A stretch of DNA of 64,000 bases from Acholeplasma hippikon (GTDB lineage: Bacteria > Bacillota_I > Bacilli_A > Acholeplasmatales > Acholeplasmataceae): positions 124,001 through 188,000 of the forward strand of contig NZ_LR215050.1 of NCBI RefSeq assembly GCF_900660755.1, written 5' to 3'. A model generated the notes under the pieces. That model searched no databases, was not told where the DNA came from, and saw only the letters and a program-made list of their open reading frames with translations. Each line of letters begins with the position of its first letter. Position 1 is the stretch's first letter. The position numbers and the translations under genes were made by a program. Positions 9,355 to 16,695 of this stretch are shown here, piece after piece.

Positions 9355-9912
9355 ACTTGGGAACAGTGTAAAATAGGACAGTTTGGTTTTTATATATCAG
9401 ACGGAAACTACGGCGAGCTTTATCCTAAGGTTGATCAACTGATTAACCAAGGTATCCCATTTATAAGAGTTAATAATATTAAAAACGGTTATCTAACTAA
9501 TAAAGACCTTATTTTTATTCCAGAAAAATTGCACGAAACACTTTTAAGTGGTCATTTAGAAACTGATGATATCCTTATAACGAATAGGGGACAAATTGGC
9601 TTAGTAGCATATGTTGATAGATCCTTTAACAACGCTAATATTAACGCTCAAATTTGTTTGATTAGAACTAGTAAAGAAATGTATAGTAAGTATCTTCATC
9701 AATACTTACAAACAGCAAGTTCACAATCTGAAATACTAGCTTTTCAAACAGGAAGTGCATTAAAGCAATTACCTCGAGCTAGACTAAATGATTTAACAGT
9801 TAAGTTCCCCGTCAATAAGACTGAGCAAAAATTTATTGGAGACTTGTTCTTTAGTATTGATAATCTTATCACCCTTCATCAGCGTAAGTGCGAGTATATT
9901 TTATTAATTTAG
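9355..9912 (+). pseudogene. Silent, start-less hsdS half (one TRD plus spacer helix)
   Basis: An open frame with no start codon at its head begins at TWEQCKIGQF (same as DWEQCKLSQF at the head of TRD1 in hsdS), continues through a different TRD, and ends with FSIDNLITLHQRKCEYILLI. It is thus one complete HsdS half. Its 5' edge shares TTGGGAACAGTGTAA (9357-9371) with hsdS 4956-4970; its 3' edge shares 26 bp (9864-9889) with both hsdS spacers. It lies directly behind the hsdR terminator and has no ribosome site; internal TTG at 9529 would give only a fragment. Best read as a storage cassette for exchanging DNA specificity; a decayed second hsdS is the alternative. Confidence 0.85.
9864..9889 (+). 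repeat. 26-bp hsdS repeat B, copy 3 (silent half)
   Basis: Identical over 26 bp to 5442-5467 and 6081-6106, in the same orientation. Its last 12 bases are the core found inverted at 10851-10862. Confidence 0.9.
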
Positions 9913-10821
9913 TCCTGATAGCAGTCTCATTACTTGATCTATGTCTTTATTTTCTAATTCTTGTATAACATGTAAATATATTTTCTGAGTGGTTGTCATA
10001 CTAGCATGACCAAGTCTTCTAGCTACACTTGCGATCGAAACTCCCGAATATAGCAGCAATGAGGCGTGTGTATGACGCAATCCATGAATTGATATCTGAG
10101 GAATATTTACTCTTTTACAATGTCTAGCTAAAATCTGATTTATAGTAGAATTGTATGTCTTACCATCAATAAAAATAGGTTTATTCTTATCTAAATTATT
10201 TAATAATCCAGCAAATTGCGTAACAGTTTTCCAATCAATCTGTATTTTTCTAATTGATGATTTATTCTTTGTTTCTTGAAAACCTCCTATCCCTTTGTAA
10301 TCCCATGTCTTATTAATTGAAATTGTTTGATTTGCATAATCAAAATCTTTAGCAGTAAGACCAAGTGCTTCCGAAAATCTCATACCTGTTTTAGCGATGA
10401 TAAGTATTAACCAGTCTGCATTAATTTTACTTGATAACTCTAAATTAGATATTAGTGTTTGAAGTTGAAATTGATTTAAGTATTTAATTTTCTTCTCTTT
10501 CGGTTTTTTTCCTTTAATAATCACTTTTCTAGTAGGATCATTTGCAATTAATCCTTCGTCAACTGCATCCAAAATTGATCCTTTAAGTTGGTGATGAAAA
10601 TCCATAGTTGTTTGCTTTTCATGTGTTTTTGCATAATCATTTAGCAACTGTTGATAAATAGTTCTAGTTAACTCGTTAGTTTTTAAATTAGGTACTAATT
10701 TTTTCAACCATCTTAATGTTAAGTAATATTTCTTTAAAGTTACATTTTTAACTGCTCCTTCTTTATATAGTTTTATCCAATTTTCATAATAATCAACAAA
10801 TAGTTTATGTCTTCTTTGCAT
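9904..10821 (-). CDS. Tyrosine recombinase (phage-integrase family), probable hsdS shuffler
   Basis: A 305-residue site-specific recombinase with the full catalytic set: Arg148 (TGMRFSEA), His246-x-x-Arg249 (HGLRHTH), His272 (RLGHAS) and nucleophile Tyr282 (QKIYLHV). An N-terminal SAM-like core-binding domain covers about residues 1-100. It converges on, and overlaps by 9 bp, the silent hsdS half. Tyrosine recombinases next to hsdS genes are known to rearrange specificity domains in mycoplasmas and streptococci; here the flanking 12-bp inverted repeat (9878-9889 and 10851-10862) is a candidate site. It could instead be the integrase of a mobile island; no tRNA-derived att copy was found at the other end. 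Confidence 0.9.
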   Translation of the reverse strand: MQRRHKLFVDYYENWIKLYKEGAVKNVTLKKYYLTLRWLKKLVPNLKTNELTRTIYQQLLNDYAKTHEKQTTMDFHHQLKGSILDAVDEGLIANDPTRKVIIKGKKPKEKKIKYLNQFQLQTLISNLELSSKINADWLILIIAKTGMRFSEALGLTAKDFDYANQTISINKTWDYKGIGGFQETKNKSSIRKIQIDWKTVTQFAGLLNNLDKNKPIFIDGKTYNSTINQILARHCKRVNIPQISIHGLRHTHASLLLYSGVSIASVARRLGHASMTTTQKIYLHVIQELENKDIDQVMRLLSGLN

Positions 10822-10850
10822 TTTAAAATCCTTTTCTATATTTTTATAAA

Positions 10851-10862
10851 ACTTACGCTGAT
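10851..10862 (-). repeat. Inverted 12-bp copy of the hsdS repeat core
   Basis: ACTTACGCTGAT is the exact reverse complement of ATCAGCGTAAGT found at 5456-5467, 6095-6106 and 9878-9889. On the minus strand it is read in frame with the recombinase start as DQRKF, resembling the HQRKY of the HsdS spacer. Confidence 0.7.
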
Positions 10863-10910
10863 CAAAATCAAGTATTAGAAGTATCTAGATATGAATTATC
10901 AGGTATCCAG

Positions 10911-11192
10911 ATGCAAGATAAAGAAAGTTTTGTTCCATATGAAAAATTTCAAGTACATCCAGCATCAGATAAAATAAAAGTTGAAGTCATATCTATTCAA
11001 TCTAAAAATGGATTTTGGACTGAACAAAGATGGAGTTTTGACCAAATAGATGATGATACTGAACTGCTAAATGCTAAATGTGAAATTGAGTACAATAAAT
11101 ATAAAATGGTATATTTCCCAGACTGGTTATATATTCTTTGCTTAATCTTATTTGGATGCTTAGTCGTTGAAATATTTAAAATACTTAATTAG
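10911..11192 (+). CDS. Hypothetical protein with C-terminal membrane helix, possibly 5'-truncated
   Basis: I do not recognise this 93-residue protein. Residues about 72-90 (DWLYILCLILFGCLVVEIF) form one membrane helix at the C-terminus. The frame stays open upstream of ATG 10911 back to 10827 and reads like protein (ADQNQVLEVSRYELSGI), but it has no further start codon and includes the 12-bp inverted repeat at 10851. This suggests an older, longer gene whose 5' end was lost when the recombinase block arrived (inference). The ribosome site is weak (AGGT at 10901). It lies 11 bp before the superoxide reductase gene and may be co-transcribed with it. Confidence 0.5.
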   Translation: MQDKESFVPYEKFQVHPASDKIKVEVISIQSKNGFWTEQRWSFDQIDDDTELLNAKCEIEYNKYKMVYFPDWLYILCLILFGCLVVEIFKILN

Positions 11193-11203
11193 AGGCTACT
11201 TAA

Positions 11204-11584
11204 ATGAAAATATTTGAATGTGAATCATGTAATGATGTTTGGATTAAACTACAAGTAGCTGAAACGATGAATTGTTGTCAAAATGAATTACATCAAGTAA
11301 AAGAGAATATGGACCCTGAAGTTATTGAAACACACACACCAATCATAAAGAAAATGGGAGATTTCATTTACGTAGAAGTCAATAAAGAACATCCGATGCT
11401 TGATGTACATCATTTAGAATTGATTATTATAGAGACCAATCATGGAGTTCATGTAAAAAAACTATTTTCACAAAATTTAATAAAGGCACAATTTATCCTA
11501 ACTGAAGGGGAAGTTATCATCAATATATATGTATATTGTAATGTACATCATTTAATTAAAATAACAGATATAAATCTTTCGTAA
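11204..11584 (+). CDS. Desulfoferrodoxin-type superoxide reductase
   Basis: Non-haem iron protein that reduces superoxide to peroxide without releasing oxygen, cytosolic. The 126 residues match the desulfoferrodoxin layout: a rubredoxin-like centre I with Cys6, Cys9, Cys24 and Cys25, then the catalytic Fe(His4Cys) centre with His44 (THTPII), His63 (EHPM), His69, Cys112 and His115 (YCNVHH). Ligand spacing (19, 6, 43, 3) closely follows the family (20, 6, 41, 3). The conserved Glu is present at 42, but the usual catalytic Lys before the first His is Thr43. Electron donor could be rubredoxin or another reductase; none is adjacent. Assignment is from motifs only. Confidence 0.85.
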   Translation: MKIFECESCNDVWIKLQVAETMNCCQNELHQVKENMDPEVIETHTPIIKKMGDFIYVEVNKEHPMLDVHHLELIIIETNHGVHVKKLFSQNLIKAQFILTEGEVIINIYVYCNVHHLIKITDINLS

Positions 11585-11595
11585 AGTTCAATAAT

Positions 11596-11627
11596 ATTCG
11601 ATACAATTAGTATCGAATTTTTATTTT
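11596..11627 (+). terminator. Terminator after superoxide reductase gene
   Basis: Perfect 9-bp stem ATTCGATAC (11596-11604) with GTATCGAAT (11610-11618), 5-nt loop, T-rich tail. Confidence 0.9.
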
Positions 11628-11669
11628 ATTAATTATCAAGTATAATTTAAATAGATGGAGGAATTAGTT

Positions 11670-12209
11670 ATGAAAGATTATGCAATCATAGTACGATTTG
11701 ATGAGACATCAGAATATATAATTCAGTCATTCATTGAAGAGATTAATTTAAAACTAAATACTAATTTTAATATTCCACCACATATTACATTAGGTGTTTT
11801 TAAAACTGATAATTTAACCTTATTTATGAAGGATTATGATCGTTTTGTAAGTGAGTTAGTAAAAGGAGAAGTAACTTTTTCTTCACTGGGTACATTTGTT
11901 CCTAAAGTGTTATTTTTGGCACCGGTAATAAATGAGGTCTTGCTTAAAAATCATGGAGTCATTCATAGGTTTTTAGAGAATGCGAATAAAGATTTAATTT
12001 ATCCGTCAAATTATTTGTATTATACAAAGAATCACTGGCAACCACATTGTACGATAGGAATTAATTATACAAAAACAAAATTAAAACGTGCAATTGAAGC
12101 CGTTTTACCATTAGTTAAGCCATTAACTGTTCAAATTAAATCAATTCATTTAGTTGAGGCTCACCCATATGTCGAAATAAGTGAATTTGATCGATTAATA
12201 GGAGAATAA
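11670..12209 (+). CDS. 2H phosphoesterase superfamily protein (2'-5' RNA ligase-like)
   Basis: A 179-residue protein with the two His-x-Thr motifs of the 2H phosphoesterases: PHITLGVF near residue 38 and PHCTIGI near 127, each after a Pro. The family acts on cyclic phosphates or 2'-5' linkages of RNA; the substrate here cannot be told. ATG 11670 is chosen over ATG 11655 because GGAGG (11657-11661) sits 8 bp before it and overlaps the first ATG. The next gene starts 2 bp after its stop, so they are probably co-transcribed. Confidence 0.85.
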   Translation: MKDYAIIVRFDETSEYIIQSFIEEINLKLNTNFNIPPHITLGVFKTDNLTLFMKDYDRFVSELVKGEVTFSSLGTFVPKVLFLAPVINEVLLKNHGVIHRFLENANKDLIYPSNYLYYTKNHWQPHCTIGINYTKTKLKRAIEAVLPLVKPLTVQIKSIHLVEAHPYVEISEFDRLIGE

Positions 12210-12211
12210 GT

Positions 12212-12745
12212 ATGGAACTCATTTCCAATAAAGTCATCTTAAGAGATTTTGATGAAACAGATTTTTCATTTTATGAAGCGTTAGAAACTGACCCCAAGAC
12301 ATTAAAATATGAAAGTGATTATATACCAACTAAAGAAGAACTTATAATTAGGTTTCATAATATTTTAGAACTACAAAAAGAAATAGAAAGAAATAAGTTC
12401 TCATTATTAATTGTAGATAAAAAATCAAATACTTTGGTAGGAAAAGTTGTAGCTTGGAAGACAAATGAAGAAATTAGTGAATGGGAAATTGGATGGTTTA
12501 TTCAAAGTAGTTTATATAATAAAGGGTACGCAACTGAAGCAGCTAAACTATTAAAAGACTACTTGTTTTATGTTAAAGGTATAAATAGACTACAATCCCT
12601 CTGTCATGAAGAAAATAAAGCATCAGAAAAAGTGATGATCAAAATTGGTATGCAAAAAGAAGGTACTTTAAGAGCTGCTAGAAAACTAAATGGCGAGTAT
12701 GTGAATATGTTGATTTATTCAATTATAAAAGAAGATTTAGATTAA
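12212..12745 (+). CDS. GNAT acetyltransferase, RimJ/RimL type
   Basis: A 177-residue acyl-CoA N-acyltransferase. It opens with the typical NKVILRDFDETDF strand, has WEIGWFIQSSLYNKGYATEAAK (about 91-112; the G-x-G/A acetyl-CoA loop NKGYAT), and ends with the ENKASEKVMIKIGMQKEGTLR pattern of the RimJ/RimL subfamily. Substrate unknown: ribosomal protein N-termini, antibiotics and small amines are all possible. It directly follows the 2H phosphoesterase gene. A second, different member lies at 13738. Confidence 0.9.
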   Translation: MELISNKVILRDFDETDFSFYEALETDPKTLKYESDYIPTKEELIIRFHNILELQKEIERNKFSLLIVDKKSNTLVGKVVAWKTNEEISEWEIGWFIQSSLYNKGYATEAAKLLKDYLFYVKGINRLQSLCHEENKASEKVMIKIGMQKEGTLRAARKLNGEYVNMLIYSIIKEDLD

Positions 12746-12769
12746 ACACCTTGCCTAAGGTGTTTTTTA
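12746..12769 (+). terminator. Terminator after GNAT gene
   Basis: ACACCTT (12746-12752), loop GCCT, AAGGTGT (12757-12763), then T run. Confidence 0.9.
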
Positions 12770-12888
12770 TTTCTCATAAATTAAATAAATTAACTATTGG
12801 TTAAGTTCTAAATTCTATATAATTAGTGTATTTATCTAACATGAATCGCTATAATGAAGGTGTATATAAAATAAATAGGGGGATTTAT

Positions 12889-13716
12889 ATGCTTAAAATC
12901 AATGAAAATATTCGCATCTTAAGAAAAGATAATAATTTGACACAAGAAAAACTAGCAAGTTATTTAAATTTAAGTGCTGTTTCAGTATCAAAATGGGAAA
13001 GTGGAGAGACTTGTCCGGATATTTCATTAATTCCTGAATTAGCTTACATATTCAAGGTTTCAATAGATGAACTTATGGGATATGATTATACCAAAAAAGA
13101 ATTAGAAATATTAGATATTATGGATAAGTATCAAAAAATAGATAATCATCTTAAGTATAATGGTGAATGTAAGTTAATTAATGATGCATATAGAAAATAT
13201 CCTAATGATTTAAGAATTATTAATTTATATATGTTTGATAAGGCTGGAGGGTATGCTGACAATGATCCTAAAGTACTTATTAAACATAGCGTTGAATTGC
13301 TTCATCTATCTAATAAAATAAAAGAAGAATCAAAAGACTTAAAATTAGTAATTGACGCAATTACTTTAGCAGCAAAAATCTATTTAGCAACAAACCAAAA
13401 AGAAAAATCAATTGAATTAATTCATGGTTTACCTTCCTTATATCACACAAGTAATCAAAGACTTGAACAATTATTTGATAAAAATACTAAAGCGTATATG
13501 GATGTTTTAAATGAGAACTTAAAGGAAGTTAGTTCTTTATTTGGGGATAAACTGATTAAGTCAATTTATTATGATTTAAATTTAACAAATACTGAAAAGA
13601 AAACGAAGATAGAATCACTGTTAAAATGGTTATGCATAGAGAGTAAAAACTATATAGGAGTAGCAGAAATATACAATCAAATATATAATAGAGCTATGCA
13701 TTATAAAATGCTTTAA
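12889..13716 (+). CDS. XRE-family transcriptional regulator with helical C-terminal domain
   Basis: A 275-residue regulator with HTH at the N-terminus (LTQEKLASYLNLSAVSVSKWE, about residues 18-38) followed by a linker ending DELMGYD and a 200-residue all-helical region that may be TPR-like. The N-terminal pattern is shared with the regulator at 18948, suggesting paralogues. ATG 12889 is chosen because AGGGGG (12877-12882) sits 6 bp upstream; an in-frame ATG at 12841 and the ORF head at 12826 lack such a site. Likely TATAAT -10 boxes at 12818-12823 and 12850-12855. Its target is unknown; the GNAT gene 21 bp downstream may be co-transcribed. Confidence 0.85.
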   Translation: MLKINENIRILRKDNNLTQEKLASYLNLSAVSVSKWESGETCPDISLIPELAYIFKVSIDELMGYDYTKKELEILDIMDKYQKIDNHLKYNGECKLINDAYRKYPNDLRIINLYMFDKAGGYADNDPKVLIKHSVELLHLSNKIKEESKDLKLVIDAITLAAKIYLATNQKEKSIELIHGLPSLYHTSNQRLEQLFDKNTKAYMDVLNENLKEVSSLFGDKLIKSIYYDLNLTNTEKKTKIESLLKWLCIESKNYIGVAEIYNQIYNRAMHYKML

Positions 13717-13737
13717 TAATGGAAAGATGGGCTATAT

Positions 13738-14256
13738 ATGAAACTAGAAACCAAAAGACTCATACTAAGAGAGTTAACCATAAATGATTTAGAGGCCCTT
13801 AAAAAAGTTATTGGTGATAAAGATAATATGAAATATTATCATGAAGACTTTGATGAAAAGAAAGTCATAGAATGGATTCTAAGAAATATTGAACGTTATA
13901 AAACTTTTGGGTTTGGTTTATGGGCAGTATGTTTAAAAGAGAGTGGTGAACTAATAGGTGATTGTGGACTTACGCTGCAAAACATTCACGAAGTGATTAG
14001 ACCTGAGATAGGTTATCATATAAGACGTGATATGCAACAAAAAGGTATTGCTAAAGAAGCAGCAATTGCAGTAAGAGATTGGACATTTAGTAATACACCT
14101 TTTAAAGAAATTTATTCATATATGAAAAGTCATAATCATGCATCAAGACAAGCTGCATTATCGTGGGGCTGTCAATTTGTTGAAGAGTATGTATCTCAAA
14201 ATGAATTAATTAGTGTATATAAAATTAAAAAAGAAGATATAAAAAGATATTTATAA
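13738..14256 (+). CDS. GNAT acetyltransferase, RimJ/RimL type
   Basis: A 172-residue acetyltransferase. It begins with LETKRLILRELTINDLEALK, the common head of this subfamily, and has EIGYHIRRDMQQKGIAKEAAIA (about 90-111) as the acetyl-CoA binding loop, then HNHASRQAALSWG (about 138). Substrate unknown. It follows the XRE regulator by 21 bp and is closed by a strong terminator, so regulator and enzyme probably form one unit. Confidence 0.9.
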   Translation: MKLETKRLILRELTINDLEALKKVIGDKDNMKYYHEDFDEKKVIEWILRNIERYKTFGFGLWAVCLKESGELIGDCGLTLQNIHEVIRPEIGYHIRRDMQQKGIAKEAAIAVRDWTFSNTPFKEIYSYMKSHNHASRQAALSWGCQFVEEYVSQNELISVYKIKKEDIKRYL

Positions 14257-14265
14257 AAAATAAGA

Positions 14266-14301
14266 AAATAGAGCTAAACGCACGTTAGCTCTATTATTTT
14301 T
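14266..14301 (+). terminator. Terminator after GNAT gene
   Basis: AATAGAGCTAA (14267-14277) pairs with TTAGCTCTATT (14285-14295), 7-nt loop, then T run. Confidence 0.92.
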
Positions 14302-14436
14302 CTACATATATTGCTTAAACGGACAAAAAATTCAAAAATAGACAAGTGGTTCATATATTTTATGAATAAAAAAATATGTACATGATAAACTGAAAGTATA
14401 AGAACGATTAAAAAAATAAAGTCTATAGGGGTAAGT

Positions 14437-14856
14437 ATGACGAAAAATCATAAAATTGTATTTTATGGGTGTATTTTTATCTTCTTTGTATTTGGTGTGT
14501 TGTTTATAAATAATCAAATGAGTTATGTAAATCTAAAGGAAGAAAATTATCAGTTTGTAAAAGATAATCTTTTATCTTTGACTGAAAGTGATCAAAGAAT
14601 TGAAATTAGAAGTGCATCGATCTATAAAGATAATGAACATACATTTCTAGTGATTGAATATGATTTAGTTTCTGAACGTAAAAAAACATCAAGTTTTTTA
14701 ATTGTACATAAAGAAACAAATACATCAATTAAATCAGGAGAAGAAAAAGAGTTTTTAGATTTAATGGTGCAGTTTGAAAAGACAAAAGATAATTATAATC
14801 AAAAAATAACATACGATTTATTCGATATGAATGAAATAAAAAAAGGTAATGGATAA
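14437..14856 (+). CDS. Hypothetical protein with N-terminal membrane anchor
   Basis: Not recognised. 139 residues: a single hydrophobic helix at about 6-25 (KIVFYGCIFIFFVFGVLFIN) then a charged domain predicted to lie outside the membrane on the trans side, as the N-terminus is Lys/His rich. A GGGG ribosome site lies at 14428-14431. It stands alone between a terminator and the gene at 14921, with which it could share a transcript (64-bp gap). Confidence 0.6.
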   Translation: MTKNHKIVFYGCIFIFFVFGVLFINNQMSYVNLKEENYQFVKDNLLSLTESDQRIEIRSASIYKDNEHTFLVIEYDLVSERKKTSSFLIVHKETNTSIKSGEEKEFLDLMVQFEKTKDNYNQKITYDLFDMNEIKKGNG

Positions 14857-14920
14857 ATTTTATAGAAAATAACTATATAATGAAGATGAACTGATATAGT
14901 TGTTTAAGGGGGATAAATAT

Positions 14921-15454
14921 ATGAATGACTTTATAAATATATTGAAAATGTTTATAGATAGTAAAGAAACGATTGCTTTATATTTGAATCCAGATGATCC
15001 AAATATGTTTGTTGTAGGTGAAGTACTTAATGTTTCTGAAGAATATTTTTTAATTAAAATGACTGATCCATACGGTAGACATGATGGTTACTTACTTAAT
15101 AATATAGAAGATATTACGAAGATTGAAACGGATTCAATTTATTTAAATAAGTTACTACAAATATCTGATCAACTTTCTATGAATATAATATTTTCAGATA
15201 AAGAAGATATTTTACATCAAGTACTGACTTATTTATATGAACATGAAGTGTTAGCAACATTTTCATTCTTATCTTCTGAACATAAAGTGATTGGATACAT
15301 TCAATCTATCCAAGATGGTTTAATCTTTGTTAAACAAATTAATAATGATGGAAAAGTTGATGGTAAAGTGATTTTTCAATTAGATTATCTATCATGGCTA
15401 ACATGGGATACAGATGATGAAACCAGGTTATCCAAACTTGAAAATATAAACTAG
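14921..15454 (+). CDS. Hypothetical protein, internally duplicated beta-rich domain
   Basis: Not recognised by family. 177 residues, no membrane segment. Two halves look related: VVGEVLNVSEEYFLIKMTDP...RHDGYLL (about 24-55) and VIGYIQSIQDGLIFVKQIN...KVDGKVIF (about 121-150), each a G-x-(V/I) turn, a long beta pair and a x-DG- turn. This suggests a duplicated Sm-like or SH3-like barrel (inference). ATG 14921 has AAGGGGGA (14906-14913) upstream and is preferred to TTG 14900. Confidence 0.65.
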   Translation: MNDFINILKMFIDSKETIALYLNPDDPNMFVVGEVLNVSEEYFLIKMTDPYGRHDGYLLNNIEDITKIETDSIYLNKLLQISDQLSMNIIFSDKEDILHQVLTYLYEHEVLATFSFLSSEHKVIGYIQSIQDGLIFVKQINNDGKVDGKVIFQLDYLSWLTWDTDDETRLSKLENIN

Positions 15455-15530
15455 GATATAATAAAAAGTAAAATAAATCATCACACATGTGCACGCATAA
15501 ATATATTAAAATACAACAAAAAATTTAGAA

Positions 15531-15558
15531 AAATGGGCAATATGCTCATTTTTTTTGT
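15531..15558 (+). terminator. Terminator in the 15455-15794 gap
   Basis: AAATGGGCA (15531-15539), loop ATA, TGCTCATTT (15543-15551, one G-U), then eight T. The rest of the 340-bp gap is AT-rich without a coding frame, except for the structured leader at 15693-15771. Confidence 0.8.
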
Positions 15559-15692
15559 AAACCACAAAAAAACACAAAAAAATCTTATATTTTGATTATT
15601 TATCAATCTTTTTTTAGATATTTTTTATTCATAGTTAATATTGTCGTTTTAATTATAGAATTGCTTGAAATATATATTTTATAAACTATAAT

Positions 15693-15771
15693 ATGATTGA
15701 AATCACTCCGAACTGAACGGTTGAATTTTGGGCATGGTGCGCATGTCTAGATTTCATCCTGGATTTCAATT
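15693..15771 (+). ncRNA. Candidate structured 5' leader (three-way junction) of a lipoprotein gene
   Basis: ATTGAAATC near 15693 pairs perfectly with GATTTCAAT near 15762, closing two inner hairpins: CCG-AACTGAA-CGG, and GGGCATG/CATGTCT (with G-U pairs) around loop GTGCG. It is more GC-rich than the flanks and ends about 10 bp before the AAGGAG ribosome site of the next gene. I cannot match it to a riboswitch class; it may be a cis-regulatory RNA or only a stabilising leader. Confidence 0.45.
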
Positions 15772-15794
15772 AAAAATTTAAAGGAGAAAGAAAT

Positions 15795-16643
15795 ATGAAA
15801 TTATTATTTAAAAAAGCATCAATTATATTTGTTGCAAGTGCGTTATTCTTCTTAGTTGCATGTACTAAAAATACTGAAAACTTAGCAAAAGTTGAAAATG
15901 TAAAAGTTGAAGAACAAAAACTTGTATGGGATGAAGTAGCAAACGCTGATTACTACGAAGTATATATCAGCAATGTTGAGGGAAGTCCATTTAAGGTAGA
16001 AGCAAATGAGTTTGCGTTATATGAAAAAATCGTTGCGGGTGTTGAATACTCAATTCAAGTTAAAGCATTAAGCAACAATGAAAAGTTTCTAGCCTCAGAA
16101 TTATCAGCAGAAGTTAAACATTTAAAATATGGTCAACAAAAATTAGCATCACCAGTTGTTACATACGCTGAAAATAAATTATCTTGGGAAGCTGTTGAAG
16201 GTGCTGATTCATACTTAATCGAAATTGGTAACTATAGAATCAATACGAAAGAATTATCATTTGAAGATGATGGTGCTAGATTCAAAGTTGAAAAAGTTTA
16301 TGAAGCTAAAATCTCAGCAATCTCTGCAGTTAATAAAGAATTAAACTCAGTAGCTACTAAGATTGACTATATCTTACATTATAGATTTGTTCAAGCTCCA
16401 GTATTATCATTAGAAGGTTCAGTAATTACTTGGGAAGCAGTTGAATGTGCTACATCATATTTAGTTGTTGTTGATGATGTAGAAGTAGAAGTTAAAACAT
16501 TATCAATTGATTTAGCAGTTAAATTCCCTAAATTAAAAGATGGAGAATATGAAGTTACTGTTACTGCATACAATCCAGCATTCGTTTACAACTTAGATAA
16601 TGCTAAAGCGACATTAACTTACGTTAAACAAACAGTTGAATAA
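15795..16643 (+). CDS. Lipoprotein with three fibronectin type III-like repeats
   Basis: A 282-residue surface lipoprotein: signal peptide 1-22 with lipobox LVAC and lipidated Cys23. Three tandem beta-sandwich repeats follow, each opened by a Trp motif: KLVWDEVANADYYEVYI (about 40), KLSWEAVEGADSYLIEI (about 129) and VITWEAVECATSYLVVV (about 211). This W-x-x-V-x-x-A-x-x-Y pattern is typical of FN3-like domains in lipoproteins of Firmicutes and mollicutes. Role unknown; adhesion or carbohydrate contact are possibilities. Strong AAAGGAG site and a structured leader upstream; terminated at 16654. Confidence 0.85.
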   Translation: MKLLFKKASIIFVASALFFLVACTKNTENLAKVENVKVEEQKLVWDEVANADYYEVYISNVEGSPFKVEANEFALYEKIVAGVEYSIQVKALSNNEKFLASELSAEVKHLKYGQQKLASPVVTYAENKLSWEAVEGADSYLIEIGNYRINTKELSFEDDGARFKVEKVYEAKISAISAVNKELNSVATKIDYILHYRFVQAPVLSLEGSVITWEAVECATSYLVVVDDVEVEVKTLSIDLAVKFPKLKDGEYEVTVTAYNPAFVYNLDNAKATLTYVKQTVE

Positions 16644-16653
16644 GCTTAAAAAT

Positions 16654-16684
16654 AAAAGTCACTCGATTGAGTGACTTTTTTCTT
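16654..16684 (+). terminator. Terminator between convergent genes, probably bidirectional
   Basis: AAAAGTCACTC (16654-16664), loop GATT, GAGTGACTTTT (16669-16679), then T run; the left arm also gives an A run that acts as T run for the minus-strand gene. Confidence 0.92.
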
Positions 16685-16695
16685 TGAAATAAAAA

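Noticed and set aside
9529-9912. Separate 127-residue gene starting at TTG 9529
   Set aside because: It begins in the middle of a TRD; the frame continues upstream with clear HsdS sequence to 9355, and there is no ribosome site. Treated as part of the silent hsdS half.
1743-10862. Island as a tRNA-Ser-integrated mobile element
   Set aside because: No copy of the tRNA 3' end was found at the right border, and the recombinase lies at the far end next to hsdS repeats. A role in hsdS rearrangement fits better, although integration cannot be excluded.
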